Assembly: GCF_000003605.2 (NCBI RefSeq) | Contig: NW_003154318.1 | Location: 1-40,936 of the forward strand | Source: Saccoglossus kowalevskii | Taxonomy: Eukaryota > Hemichordata > Enteropneusta > Harrimaniidae | DNA: 40,936 nt | Direction: 5' to 3' | Shown: positions 10,490-21,871 of the stretch, in pieces | Numbering within the stretch: the first letter of the stretch is position 1 | How the letters are laid out: every line of letters begins with the position of its first letter | Notes under the pieces: model-generated | What the model was told of the DNA's origin: nothing | Databases searched by the model: none | The model's input: only the letters and a program-made list of their open reading frames with translations | Made by a program: the position numbers and the translations under genes

Positions 10490-11204
10490 AGGAAATCTTG
10501 GAACACCTCAAGTCCACTTAAAGGTTCCATCACACTAATCTAGTAGGAAATCTTGTAACACATCAGGTCCACTTAATGGTTCCATCACACTAATCTAGTA
10601 GGAAGTCTTGTAACACCTCACGTCCACTTAATGGTTCTATCACACTAATCTAGTGGGAAGTCTTGTAAAAGCTCAGGTCCACTTAATGTTTCCATCACAC
10701 TAATCTAGTGGGAAGTCTTGTAACAGCTCAGGTCCACTTAATGTTTCCATCACACTAATCTAGTGGGAAGTCTTGTAACAGCTCAGGTCCACTTAATGTT
10801 TCCATCACACTAATCTAGTGGGAAGTCTTGAAACACTTCAGGTCCACTTAATGTTTCCATCACACTAATCTCCAGGGAAGTCTTGAAGCAGCTCAGGTCC
10901 ACCTTATGGTTCAATCACACTAATCTAGTAGGAAGTCTTGTAACACATCAGGTCCACTTAATGTTTCCATCACACTAATCTAGTGGGAAGTCTTGTAACA
11001 CATCGGGTCCACTTAATGGTTCCATCACACTAATCTAGTAGGAAATCTTGTAATACCTCAAGTCCACTTAATGGTTCCATCACACTAATCTAGTAGGAGG
11101 TCTTGTAACACTTCAGGTCCACTTAATGGTCCTATCACACTAATCTAGTAGGAAGTCTTGTAACACTTCAGGTCCACTAAATGGTTCTATCACACTAATC
11201 TAGT
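10490..11204. repeat. H-type HOR, about 13 monomers, cut by K
   Basis: E, aaatcttg, a cctcacgtcc monomer in place of R and G, a gtaaaagctc monomer, gctc monomers, gaaacacttc (followed by an odd atctccagggaag), gaagcagc S variant, catc, catcggg, T, ggaggtc and gtcttg, then K from 11205. The R monomer is missing here, which is unusual among E-started H units. Confidence 0.75.
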
Positions 11205-12744
11205 AGGAAGTTTTGTAACACTTCAGGTCCACTTAATGGTTCCATCACACTAATCTAGTTGGAGGTCTTGTAACACTTCAGGTCCACATAATGGTCCTAT
11301 CACACTAATCTAGTAGGAAATCTTCTAACACTTCAGGTCCACTTAATGGTTCTATCACACTAATCTAGTAGGAAGTTTTGTAACAGCTCAGGTCCACTTA
11401 ATGTTTCCATCACACTAATCTAGCGGGAAGTCTAGTAGCAGCTCAGGTCCACCTTATGGTTCAATCACACTAATCTAGTAGGAAGTCTTGTAACACATCA
11501 GGTCCACTTAATGTTTCCATCACACTAATCTAGTGGGAAGTCTTGTAACACCACAGGTCCACTTAATGTTTCCATCACACTAATCTAGTGGGAAGTCTTG
11601 TAACACTTCAGGTCCACTTAATGTTTCCATCACACTAATCTAGTGGGAAGTCTTGTAGCAGCTCAGGTCCACCTTATGGTTCAATCACACTAATCTAGTA
11701 GGAAGTCTTGTAACACATCAGGTCAACTTAAAGTTTCCATCACACTAATCTAATGGGAAGTCATGTAACACATCAGGTCCACTTAATGGTTCCATCACAC
11801 TAATCTCGTAGGAAATCTTGTAACACATCAGGTCCACTTAATGGTTCCATCACACTAATCTAGTAGGAGGTCTTGTAACACATCAGGTCCACTTAATGGT
11901 TCCATCACACTAATCTAGTGGGAAGTCTTGTAGCAGCTCAGGTCCACTTAATGTTTCCATCACACTAATCTAGTGGGAAGTCTTGTAACACTTCAGGTCC
12001 ACTTAATGTTTCCATCACACTAATCTAGTGGGAAGTCTTGTAACACCACAGGTCCACCTTATGGTTCAATCACACTAATCTAGTAGGAAATCTTGGAACA
12101 CCTCAAGTCCACTTAAAGGTTCCATCACACTAATCTAGTAGGAGGTCTTGTAACACATCAGGTCCACTTAATGTTTCCATCACACTAATCTAGAGGGAAG
12201 TCTTGTAACACTTCAGGTCCACTTAATGTTTCCATCACACTAATCTAGTGGGAAGTCTTGTAGCAGCTCAGGTCCACCTTATGGTTCAATCACACTAATC
12301 TAGTAAGAAGTCTTGTAACACATCAGGTCCACTTAATGGTTCCATCACACTCATCTAGTAGGAAATCTTGGAACACCTCAAGTCCACTTAAAGGTTCCAT
12401 CACACTAATCTAGTAGGAAGTCGTGTAACACATCAGATCCACTTAATGGTTCCATCACACTAATGTAGTAGGAAGTCGTGTAACACATCAGATCCACTCA
12501 ATGGTTCCATCATACTAATCTAGTAGGAAGTCTTGTAACACATCAGGTCCACTTAAGGGTTCCATCACACTAATCTAGTAGGAAATCTTGTAACACATCA
12601 GGTCCACTTAATGGTTCCATCACACTAATGTAGTAGGAAGTCGTGTAACACATCAGATCCACTCAATGGTTCCATCATACTAATCTAGTAGGAAGTCTTG
12701 TAACACATCAGGTCCACTTAAGGGTTCCATCACACTAATCTAGT
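11205..12744. repeat. K cassette, copy lacking the left part
   Basis: Starts at the K gttttg monomer, then ttggaggtc (11260), aaatcttctaac, gctc, ctagtagcagc S (tagcggg), and continues through both E monomers (12085 and 12360), two R monomers (12415, 12470), G, aaatcttg, R and G. It lies exactly 4070 bp (74 monomers) from the copy at 7190-8675 with no net indel, and shares the rare ggtcaacttaaag monomer (7650 and 11720). Confidence 0.88.
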
Positions 12745-13404
12745 AGGAAGTCTTGTAACAGCTCAGGTCCACTTAATGGTTCTATCACACTAATCTAGTG
12801 GGAAGTCTTGTAACAGCTCAGGTCCACTTAATGTTTCCATCACACTAATCTAGTGGGAAGTCTTGTAACAGCTCAGGTCCACTTAATGTTTCCATCACAC
12901 TAATCTAGTGGGAAGTCTTGTAACAGCTCAGGTCCACTTAATGTTTCCATCACACTAATCTAGTGGGAAGTCTTGAAACACTTCAGGTCCACTTAATGTT
13001 TCCATCACACTAATCTAGTGGGAAGTCTTGTAGCAGCTCAGGTCCACCTTATGGTTCAATCACACTAATCTAGTAGGAAGTCTTGTAACACATCAGGTCC
13101 ACTTAATGTTTCCATCACACTAATCTAGTGGGAAGTCTTGTAACACATGAGGTCCACTTAATGGTTCCATCACACTAATCTAGTAGGAAATCTTGTAATA
13201 CCTCAAGTCCACTTAATGGTTCCATCACACTAATCTAGTAGGAGGTCTTGTAACACTTCAGGTCCACTTAATGGTCCTATCACACTAATCTAGTAGGAAG
13301 TCTTGTAACACATCATGTCCACTTAATGGTTCTATCACACTAATCTAGTAGGAAGTTGTGTAACACTTCAGGTCCACTTAATGGTTCCATCACACTAATC
13401 TAGT
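12745..13404. repeat. H1-type tail following K
   Basis: Four gctc monomers, gaaacacttc, S, catc, catgagg, T (13185), ggaggtc, catcatgtcc, gttgtg and gttttg-like monomers. The catgagg and catcatgtcc forms identify it as H1 rather than H2. It ends at a K-type monomer at 13405 that is a hybrid of gtcttg with ggtcgactt and cctatctcac. Confidence 0.75.
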
Positions 13405-15273
13405 AGGAAGTCTTGTAACACTTCAGGTCGACTTAATGGTCCTATCTCACTAATCTAGTAGGAAGTCTTGTAACACTTCAGGTCCACTTAATGGTTCTAT
13501 CACACTAATCTAGTAGGAAGACTTGTAACACTTCAGGTCCACTTAATGGTTCCATCACACTAATCTAGTAGGAAATCTTGGAACACCTCAAGTCCACTTA
13601 AAGGTTCCATCACACTAATCTAGTAGGAGGTCTTGTAACACTTCAGGTCGACTTAATGGTCCTATCACACTAATCTAGTAGGAAGTCTTGTAACACTTCA
13701 GGTCCACTTAATGGTTCTATCACACTAATCTAGTAGGAAGTTTTGTAACACTTCAGGTCCACTTAATGGTTCCATCACACTAATCTAGTAGGAGGTCTTG
13801 TAACACTTCAGGTCCACTTAATGGTCCTATCACTCTAATCTAGTAGGAAATCTTCTAACACTTCAGGTCCACTTAATGGTTCTATCACACTAATCTAGTA
13901 GGAAGTTTGTAACAGCTCAAGTCCACTTAATGTTTCCATCACACTAATCTAGTGGGAAGTCTTGTAGCAGCTCAGGTCCACCTTATGGTTCAATCACACT
14001 AATCTAGTAGGAAGTCTTGTAACACATCAGGTCCAATTAATGTTTCCATCACACTAATCTAGTGGGAAGTCTTGTAACACCACAGGTCCACTTAATGTTT
14101 CCATCACACTAATCTAGTGGGAAGTCTTGTAACACTTCAGGTCCACTTAATGTTTCCATCACACTAATCTAGTGGGAAGTCTTGTAGCAGCTCAGGTCCA
14201 CCTTATGGTTCAATCACACTAATCTAGTAGGAAGTCTTGCAACACATCAGGTCCACTTAATGTTTCCATCACACTAATCTAGTGGGAAGTCATGTAACAC
14301 ATCAGGTCCACTTAATGGTTCCATCACACTAATCTCGTAGGAAATCTTGTAACACATCAGGTCCACTTAATGGTTCCATCACACTAATCTAGTAGGAGGT
14401 CTTGTAACACATCAGGTCCACTTAATGGTTCCATCACACTAATCTAGTGGGAAGTCTTGTAGCAGCTCAGGTCCACTTAATGTTTCCATCACACTAATCT
14501 AGTGGGAAGTCTTGTAACACTTCAGGTCCACTTAATGTTTCCATCACACTAATCTAGTGGGAAGTTTTGTAACACCACAGGTCCACCTTATGGTTCAATC
14601 ACACTAATCTAGTAGGAAATCTTGGAACACCTCAAGTCCACTTAAAGGTTCCATCACACTAATCTAGTAGGAAATCTTGTAACACATCAGGTCCACTTAA
14701 TGTTTCCATCACACTAATCTAGTGGGAAGTCTTGTAACACTTCAGGTCCACTTAATGTTTCCATCACACTAATCTAGTGGGAAGTCTTGTAGCAGCTCAG
14801 GTCCACCTTATGGTTCAATCACACTAATCTAGTAGGAAGTCTTGTAACACAACAGGTCCACTTAATGGTTCCATCACACTCATCTAGTAGGAAATCTTGG
14901 AACACCTCAAGTCCACTTAAAGGTTCCATCACACTAATCTAGTAGGAAGTCGTGTAACACATCAGATCCACTTAATGGTTCCATCACACTAATGTAGTAG
15001 GAAGTCGTGTAACACATCAGATCCACTCAATGGTTCCATCATACTAATCTAGTAGGAAGTCTTGTAACACATCAGGTCCACTTAAGGGTTCCATCACACT
15101 AATCTAGTAGGAAATCTTGTAACACATCAGGTCCACTTAATGGTTCCATCACACTAATGTAGTAGGAAGTCGTGTAACACATCAGATCCACTCAATGGTT
15201 CCATCATACTAATCTAGTAGGAAGTCTTGTAACACATCAGGTCCACTTAAGGGTTCCATCACACTAATCTAGT
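13405..15273. repeat. K cassette, copy starting at a hybrid monomer
   Basis: The first monomer fuses features of K1 (ggtcgactt) and K2 (cctatctcac, near tttcac), so two monomers have been merged into one. It then runs gtcttg, gacttg, E (13570), ggaggtc/ggtcgactt and on to E at 14614 and 14889, R (14944, 14999), G, aaatcttg, R, G. One base is missing near 13904 (gtttgtaac). It is offset 6600 bp, exactly 120 monomers, from E at 6970. Confidence 0.87.
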
Positions 15274-15933
15274 AGGAAGTCTTGTAACAGCTCAGGTCCA
15301 CTTAATGGTTCTATCACACTAATCTAGTGGGAAGTCTTGTAACAGCTCAGGTCCACTTAATGTTTCCATCACACTAATCTAGTGGGAAGTCTTGTAACAG
15401 CTCAGGTCCACTTAATGTTTCCATCACACTAATCTAGTGGGAAGTCTTGTAGCAGCTCAGGTCCACCTTATGGTTCAATCACACTAATCTAGTAGGAAGT
15501 CTTGTAACACATCAGGTCCACTTAATGTTTCCATCACACTAATCTAGTGGGAAGTCTTGTAACACATCAGGTCCACTTAATGGTTCCATCACACTAATCT
15601 AGTAGGAAATCTTGTAATACCTCAAGACCACTTAATGTTTCCATCACACTAATCTAGTAGGAGGTCTTGTAACACTTCAGGTCCACTTAATGGTCCTATC
15701 ACACTAATCTAGTAGGAAGTCTTGTAACACTTCAGGTCCACTTAATGGTTCTATCACACTAATCTAGTAGGAAGTTTTCTAACACTTCAGGTCCACTTAA
15801 TGGTTCTATCACACTAATCTAGTAGGAAGTTTTGTAACACTTTAGGTCCACTTAATGGTTCCATCACACTAATCTAGTAGGAGGTCTTGTAACACTTCAG
15901 GTCCACTTAATGGTTCCATCACACTAATCTAGT
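15274..15933. repeat. H/M-type tail following K
   Basis: Three gctc monomers, S directly (no gaaacacttc), two catc monomers, T with caagacc and tgtttcc (15604), ggaggtc, gtcttg, gttttctaac, gttttg with ctttagg, and ggaggtc/ttcca, leading to E at 15934. The gttttctaac and T/tgtttcc forms mark the M type, which continues to the right. Confidence 0.75.
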
Positions 15934-16981
15934 AGGAAATCTTGGAACACCTCAAGTCCGCTTAAAGGTTTCATCACACTAATGTAGTAGGAAATCTTGT
16001 AACACATCAGGTCCACTTAATGGTTCCATCACACTAATGTAGTAGGAAGTCGTGTAACACATCAGATCCACTCAATGATTCCATCATACTAATCTAGTAG
16101 GAAGTCTTGTAACACATCAGGTCCACTTAAGGGTTCCATCACACTAATCTAGTAGGAAGTCTTGTAACAGCTCAGGTCCACTTAATGGTTCTATCACACT
16201 AATCTAGTGGGAAGTCTTGTAACAGCTCAGGTCCACTTAATGTTTCCATCACACTAATCTAGTGGGAAGTCTTGTAACAGCTCAGGTCCTCTTAATGTTT
16301 CCATCACACTAATCTAGTGGGAAGTCTTGTAACAGCTCAGGTCCTCTTAATGTTTCCATCACACTAATCTAGTGGGAAGTCTTGTAACAGCTTAGGTCCA
16401 CTTAATGTTTCCATCACACTAAATCTAGTGGGAAGTCTTTGTAACAGCTCAAGTCCACTTTAATTTTTCCATCACACTAATCTAGTGGGAAGTCTTGTAG
16501 CAGCTCAGGTCCAAATTATGGTTCAATCACACTAATCTAGTAGGAAGTCTTGTAACACATCAGGTCCACTTAATGTTTCCATCACACTAATCTAGTGGGA
16601 AGTCTTGTAACACATCAGGTCCACTTATTGGTTCCATCACACTAATCTAGTAGGAAATCTTGTAATACCTCAAGTCCACTTAATGTTTCCATCACACTAA
16701 TCTAGTAGGAGGTCTTGTAACACTTCAGGTCCACTTAATGGTCCTATCACACTAATCTAGTAGGAAGTCTTGTAACACTTCAGGTCCACTTAATGGTTCT
16801 ATCACACTAATCTAGTAGGAAGTTTTCTAACACTTCAGGTCCACTTAATGGTTCTATCACACTAATCTAGTAGGAAGTTTTGTAACACTTCAGGTCCACT
16901 TAATGGTTCCATCACACTAATCTAGTAGGAGGTCTTGTAACACTTCAGGTCCACTTAATGGTTCCATCACACTAATCTAGT
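15934..16981. repeat. M higher-order repeat unit, 19 monomers
   Basis: 1048 bp, i.e. 19 x 55 plus three inserted bases near 16421-16450 (aaatctag, gtctttg, ctttaatt). The order is E with taatgtagt, aaatcttg, R with caatgattcc, G, gctc/ttcta, gctc, two gctc with cctctt, gcttagg, gctcaag with tttttcc, S (ccaaatt), catc, catc, T/tgtttcc, ggaggtc, gtcttg, gttttctaac, gttttg, ggaggtc. It differs from H2 by caatgattcc, gcttagg and gttttctaac. Confidence 0.85.
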
Positions 16982-17856
16982 AGGAAATCTTGGAACACCT
17001 CAAGTCCACTTAAAGGTTCCATCACACTAATGTAGTAGGAAATCTTGTAACACATCAGGTCCACTTAATGGTTCCATCACACTAATGTAGTAGGAAGTCG
17101 TGTAACACATCAGATCCACTCAATGATTCCATCATACTAATCTAGTAGGAAGTCTTGTAACACATCAGGTACACTTAAGGGTTCCATCACACTAATCTAG
17201 TAGGAAGTCTTGTAACAGCTCAGGTCCACTTAATGGTTCTATCACACTAATCTAGTGGGAAGTCTTGTAACAGCTCAGGTCCACTTAATGTTTCCATCAC
17301 ACTAATCTAGTGGGAAGTCTTGTAACAGCTCAGGTCCTCTTAATGTTTCCATCACACTAATCTAGTGGGAAGTCTTGTAACAGCTTAGGTCCACTTAATG
17401 TTTCCATCACACTAATCTAGTGGGAAGTCTTGTAACAGCTCAGGTCCACTTAATTTTTCCATCACACTAATCTAGTGGGAAGTCTTGAAACACTTCAGTC
17501 CACTTAATGTTTCCATCACACTAATCTAGTGGGAAGTCTTGTAGCAGCTCATGTCCACCTTATGGTTCCATCACACTAATCTAGTAGGAAGTCCTGTAAC
17601 ACATCACGTCCACTTATGTTTCATCACACTAATCTAGTGGGAAGTCTGTAACACTCAGGTCCACTTAATGGGTTATCATACTAATCTAGTAGGAAAGTCT
17701 TGTAACAACTCAGGTCCACTTAATGGTTCCATCACACTAATCTAGTGGGAAGTCTTGTAACACCTCAGGTCCACATAATGGGCCTATCACACTAATCTGG
17801 TAGGAAGTCTTGTAACACATCAGGTCCACATAATGGTTCCATCACACTATTCTAGT
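16982..17856. repeat. Second M unit running into a degenerate stretch
   Basis: M order is followed from E at 16982 through R, G, gctc, cctctt, gcttagg and tttttcc. From about 17490 single-base losses accumulate (cttcagtcc, cttatgtttcatcac, gtctgtaacactcagg, gggttatcatac) and the class order becomes irregular, with ccacataatgg and ggcctatcac forms. Monomers at 17490-17720 deviate clearly from 55 bp. The zone ends where a clean H3 begins at 17857. Confidence 0.7.
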
Positions 17857-18681
17857 AGGAAATCTTGTAACACATCAGGTCCACTTAATGGTTCCATCAC
17901 ACTAATGTAGTAGGAAGTCGTGTAACACATCAGATCCACTCAATGGTTCCATCATACTAATCTAGTAGGAAGTCTTGTAACACATCAGGTCCACTTAATG
18001 GTTCCATCACACTAATTTAGTAGGAAGTCGTGTAACACATCAGATCCACTCAATGGTTCCATCATACTAATCTAGTAGGAGGTCTTGTAACACTTCAGGT
18101 CCACTTAATGGTCCTATCACACTAATCTAGTAGGAAGTCTTCTAACACTTCAGGTCTACTTAATGGTTCTATCACACTAATCTAGTAGGAGGTATTGTAA
18201 CACTTCAGGTCCACTTAATGGTCCTATCACACTAATCTAGTAGGAAATCTTGTAATACCTCAAGTCCAATTAATGGTTCCATCACACTAATCTAGTAGGA
18301 GGTCTTGTAACACTTCAGGTCCACTTAATGGTCCTATCACATTAATCTAGTAGGAAGTCTTGTAACACTTCTGGTCCACTTAATGGTTCTATCACACTAA
18401 TCTAGTAGGAAGTTTTGTAACACTTCAGGTCCACTTAATGGTTCCATCACACTAATCTAGTAGGAGGTCTTGTAACACTTCAGGTCCACTTAATGGTCCT
18501 ATCACACTAATCTAGTAGGAAGTCTTGTAACACTTCAGGTCCTCTTAATGGTTCTATCACACTAATCTAGTAGGAAGTTTTGTAACACTTCATGTCCACT
18601 TAATGGTTACATCACACTAATCTAGTAGGAGGTCTTGTAACACTTCAGGTCCACTTAATGGTTCCATCACACTCATCTAGT
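17857..18681. repeat. H3 higher-order repeat, 15 monomers (E missing)
   Basis: Exactly 825 bp. The order is aaatcttg, R, catc with taatttagt, R, ggaggtc, gtcttctaac, ggtattg, T with ccaattaatgg, ggaggtc, gtcttg (cttctgg), gttttg, ggaggtc, gtcttg, gttttg, ggaggtc/ttcca. It equals the H3 units at 30493 and 33849 except that the opening E monomer is absent, because the preceding degenerate zone joins it one monomer inside. Confidence 0.85.
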
Positions 18682-19946
18682 AGGAAATCTTGGAACACCT
18701 CAAGTCCACTTAAAGGTTCCATCACACTAATCTAGTAGGAAATCTTGTAACACATCAGGTCCACTTAATGGTTCCATCACACTAATGTAGTAGGAAGTCG
18801 TGTAACACATCAGATCCACTCAATGGTTCCATCATACTAATCTAGTAGGAAGTCTTGTAACACATCAGGTCCACTTAAGGGTTCCATCACACTAATCTAG
18901 TAGGAAGTCTTGTAACAGCTCAGGTCCACTTAATGGTTCCATCACACTAATGTAGTAGGAAGTCGTGTAACACATCAGATCCACTCAATGGTTCCATCAT
19001 ACTAATCTAGTAGGAAGTCTTGTAACACATCAGGTCCACTTAATGTTTCCATCACACTAATCTAGTAGGAAGTCTTGTAACAGCTCAGGTCCACTTAATG
19101 TTTCCATCACACTAATCTAGTGGGAAGTCTTGTAACAGCTCAGGTCCTCTTAATGTTTCCATCACACTAATCTAGTGGGAAGTCTTGTAACAGCTCAGGT
19201 CCACTTAATGTTTCCATCACACTAATCTAGTGGGAAGTCTTGTAACAGCTCAGGTCCACTTAATTTTTCCATCACACTAATCTAGTGGGAAGTCTTGAAA
19301 CACTTCAGGTCCACTTAATGTTTCCATCACACTAATCTAGTGGGAAGTCTTGTAGCAGCTCAGGTCCACCTTATGGTTCAATCACACTAATCTAGTAGGA
19401 AGTCTTGTAACACATCAGGTCCACTTAATGTTTCCATCACACTAATCTAGTGGGAAGTCTTGTAACACATGGGGTCCACTTAATGGTTCCATCACACTAA
19501 TCTAGTAGGAAATCTTGTAATACCTCAAGTCCACTTAATGGTTCCATCACACTAATCTAGTAGGAGGTCTTGTAACACTTCAGGTCCACTTAATGGTCCT
19601 ATCACACTAATCTAGTAGGAAGTCTTGTAACACATCATGTCCACTTAATGGTTCTATCACACTAATCTAGTAGGAAGTTTTGTAACACTTCAGGTCCACT
19701 TAATGGTTCCATCACACTAATCTAGTAGGAAGTCTTGTAACACTGCAGGTCCACTTAATGGTCCTATCACACTAATCTAGTAGGAAGTCTTGTAACACTT
19801 CAGGTCCACTTAATGGTTCTATCACACTAATCTAGTAGGAAGTTTTGTAACACTTCAGGTCCACTTAATGGTTCCATCACACTAATCTAGTAGGAGGTCT
19901 TGTAACACTTCATGTCCACTTAATGGTTCTATCACACTAATCTAGT
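18682..19946. repeat. H1 higher-order repeat unit, 23 monomers
   Basis: Exactly 1265 bp. It carries two R monomers (18792 and 18957) because an extra gctc/ttcca, R, catc set follows G. Otherwise it has the H1 order with catggggtcc, T, catcatgtcc and cttcatgtcc before the next E. It follows H3 directly, as at 31373 and 34729, which supports a fixed H3-H1 order. Confidence 0.85.
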
Positions 19947-20826
19947 AGGAAATCTTGGAACACCTCAAGTCCACTTAAAGGTTCCATCACACTAATCTAG
20001 TAGGAAATCTTGTAACACATCAGGTCCACTTAAGGGTTCCATCACACTAATCTAGTAGGAAGTCTTGTAACAGCTCAGGTCCACTTAATGGTTCTATCAC
20101 ACTAATCTAGTGGGAAGTCTTGTAGCAGCTCAGGTCCACCTTATGGTTCAATCACACTAATCTAGTAGGAAATCTTGTAACACTTCAGGTCCACTTAATG
20201 TTTCCATCACACTAATCTAGTGGGAAGTCTTGTAGCAGCTCAGGTCCACCTTATGGTTCAATCACACTAATCTAATAGGAAGTCTTGTAACACATCAGGT
20301 CCACTTAATGTTTCCATCACACTAATCTAATGGGAAGTCTTGTAACACATGAGGTCCACTTAATGGTTCCATCACACTAATCTAGTAGGAAATCTTGTAA
20401 TACCTCAAGTCCACTTAATGGTTCCATCACACTAATCTAGTAGGAGGTCTTGTAACACTTCAGGTCCACTTAATGGTCCTATCACACTAATCTAGTAGGA
20501 AGTCTTGTAACACATCATGTCCACTTAATGGTTCTATCACACTAATCTAGTAGGAAGTTTTGTAACACTTCAGGTCCACTTAATGGTTCCATCACACTAA
20601 TCTAGTAGGAAGTCTTGTAACACTTCAGGTCCACTTAATGGTCCTATCACACTAATCTAGTAGGAAGTCTTGTAACACTTCAGGTCCACTTAATGGTTCT
20701 ATCACACTAATCTAGTAGGAAGTTTTGTAACACTTCAGGTCCACTTAATGGTTCCATCACACTAATCTAGTAGGAGGTCTTGTAACACTTCATGTCCACT
20801 TAATGGTTCTATCACACTAATCTAGT
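19947..20826. repeat. H1 unit with internal deletion, 16 monomers
   Basis: Exactly 880 bp. After E, the monomer at 20002-20056 begins as the aaatcttg/catc class and ends as the G class (cttaaggg), so R and its neighbour were lost by exchange inside one monomer. After gctc/ttcta, the gctc/tgtttcc series and gaaacacttc are replaced by an S, an aaatcttg/cacttc and a second S (20112 and 20222). The right half (catgagg, T, catcatgtcc, cttcatgtcc) is a normal H1. Confidence 0.85.
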
Positions 20827-21871
20827 AGGAAATCTTGGAACACCTCAAGTCCACTTAAAGGTTCCATCACACTAATCTATTAGGAAATCTTGTAACACAT
20901 CAGGTCCACTTAATGGTTCCATCACACTAATGTAGTAGGAAGTCGTGTAACACATCAGATCCACTCAATGGTTCCATCATACTAATCTAGTAGGAAGTCT
21001 TGTAACACATCAGGTCCACTTAAGGGTTCCATCACACTAATCTAGTAGGAAGTCTTGTAACAGCTCAGGTCCACTTAATGGTTCTATCACACTAATCTAG
21101 TGGGAAGTCTTGTAACAGCTCAGGTCCACTTAATGTTTCCATCACACTAATCTAGTGGAAAGTCTTGTAACAGCTCAGGTCCACTTAATGTTTCCATCAA
21201 ACTAATCTATTGGGAAGTCTTGTAACAGCTCAGGTCCACTTAATGTTTCCATCACACTAATCTAGTGGGAAGTCTTGAAACACTTCAGGTCCACTTAATG
21301 TTTCCATCACACTAATCTAGTGGGAAGTCTTGTAGCAGCTCAGGTCCACCTTATGGTTCAATCACACTAATCTAGTGGGAAGTCTTGTAACACATCAGGT
21401 CCACTTAATGTTTCCATCACACTAATCTAGTGGGAAGTCTTGTAACACATCAGGTCCACTTAATGGTTCCATCACACTAATCTAGTAGGAAATCTTGTAA
21501 TACCTCAAGTCCACTTAATGGTTCCATCACACTAATCTAGTAGGAGGTCTTGTAACACTTCAGGTCCACTTAATGGTCCTATCACACTAATCTAGTAGAA
21601 AGTCTTGTAACACTTCAGGTCCACTTAATGGTTCTATCACACTAATCTAGTAGGAAGTTTTGTAACACTTCAGGTCCACTTAATGGTTCCATCACACTAA
21701 TCTAGTAGGAGGTCTTGTAACACTTCAGGTCCACTTAATGGTCCTATCAAACTAATCTAGTAGGAAGTCTTGTAACACTTCAGGTCCACTTAATGGTTCT
21801 ATCACACTAATCTAGTAGGAAGTTTTGTAACACTTCAGGTCCACTTAATGGTTCCATCACACTAATCTAGT
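20827..21871. repeat. H2 higher-order repeat unit, 19 monomers
   Basis: Exactly 1045 bp and the same 19-monomer order as 4330-5374, with which it shares tagtggaaag and S followed by gggaag. The similarity extends leftwards into H1, so a segment of at least 1540 bp (3835-5374 and 20332-21871) is duplicated at a distance of 16,497 bp. Local changes include ctattagg at 20878 and ctattggg near 21209. Confidence 0.9.

Noticed and set aside
17490-17856. Possible mobile-element insertion or unique sequence in the degenerate zone
   Set aside because: Every part still aligns to the 55-bp monomer with small deletions and substitutions; there is no foreign sequence or target-site duplication.
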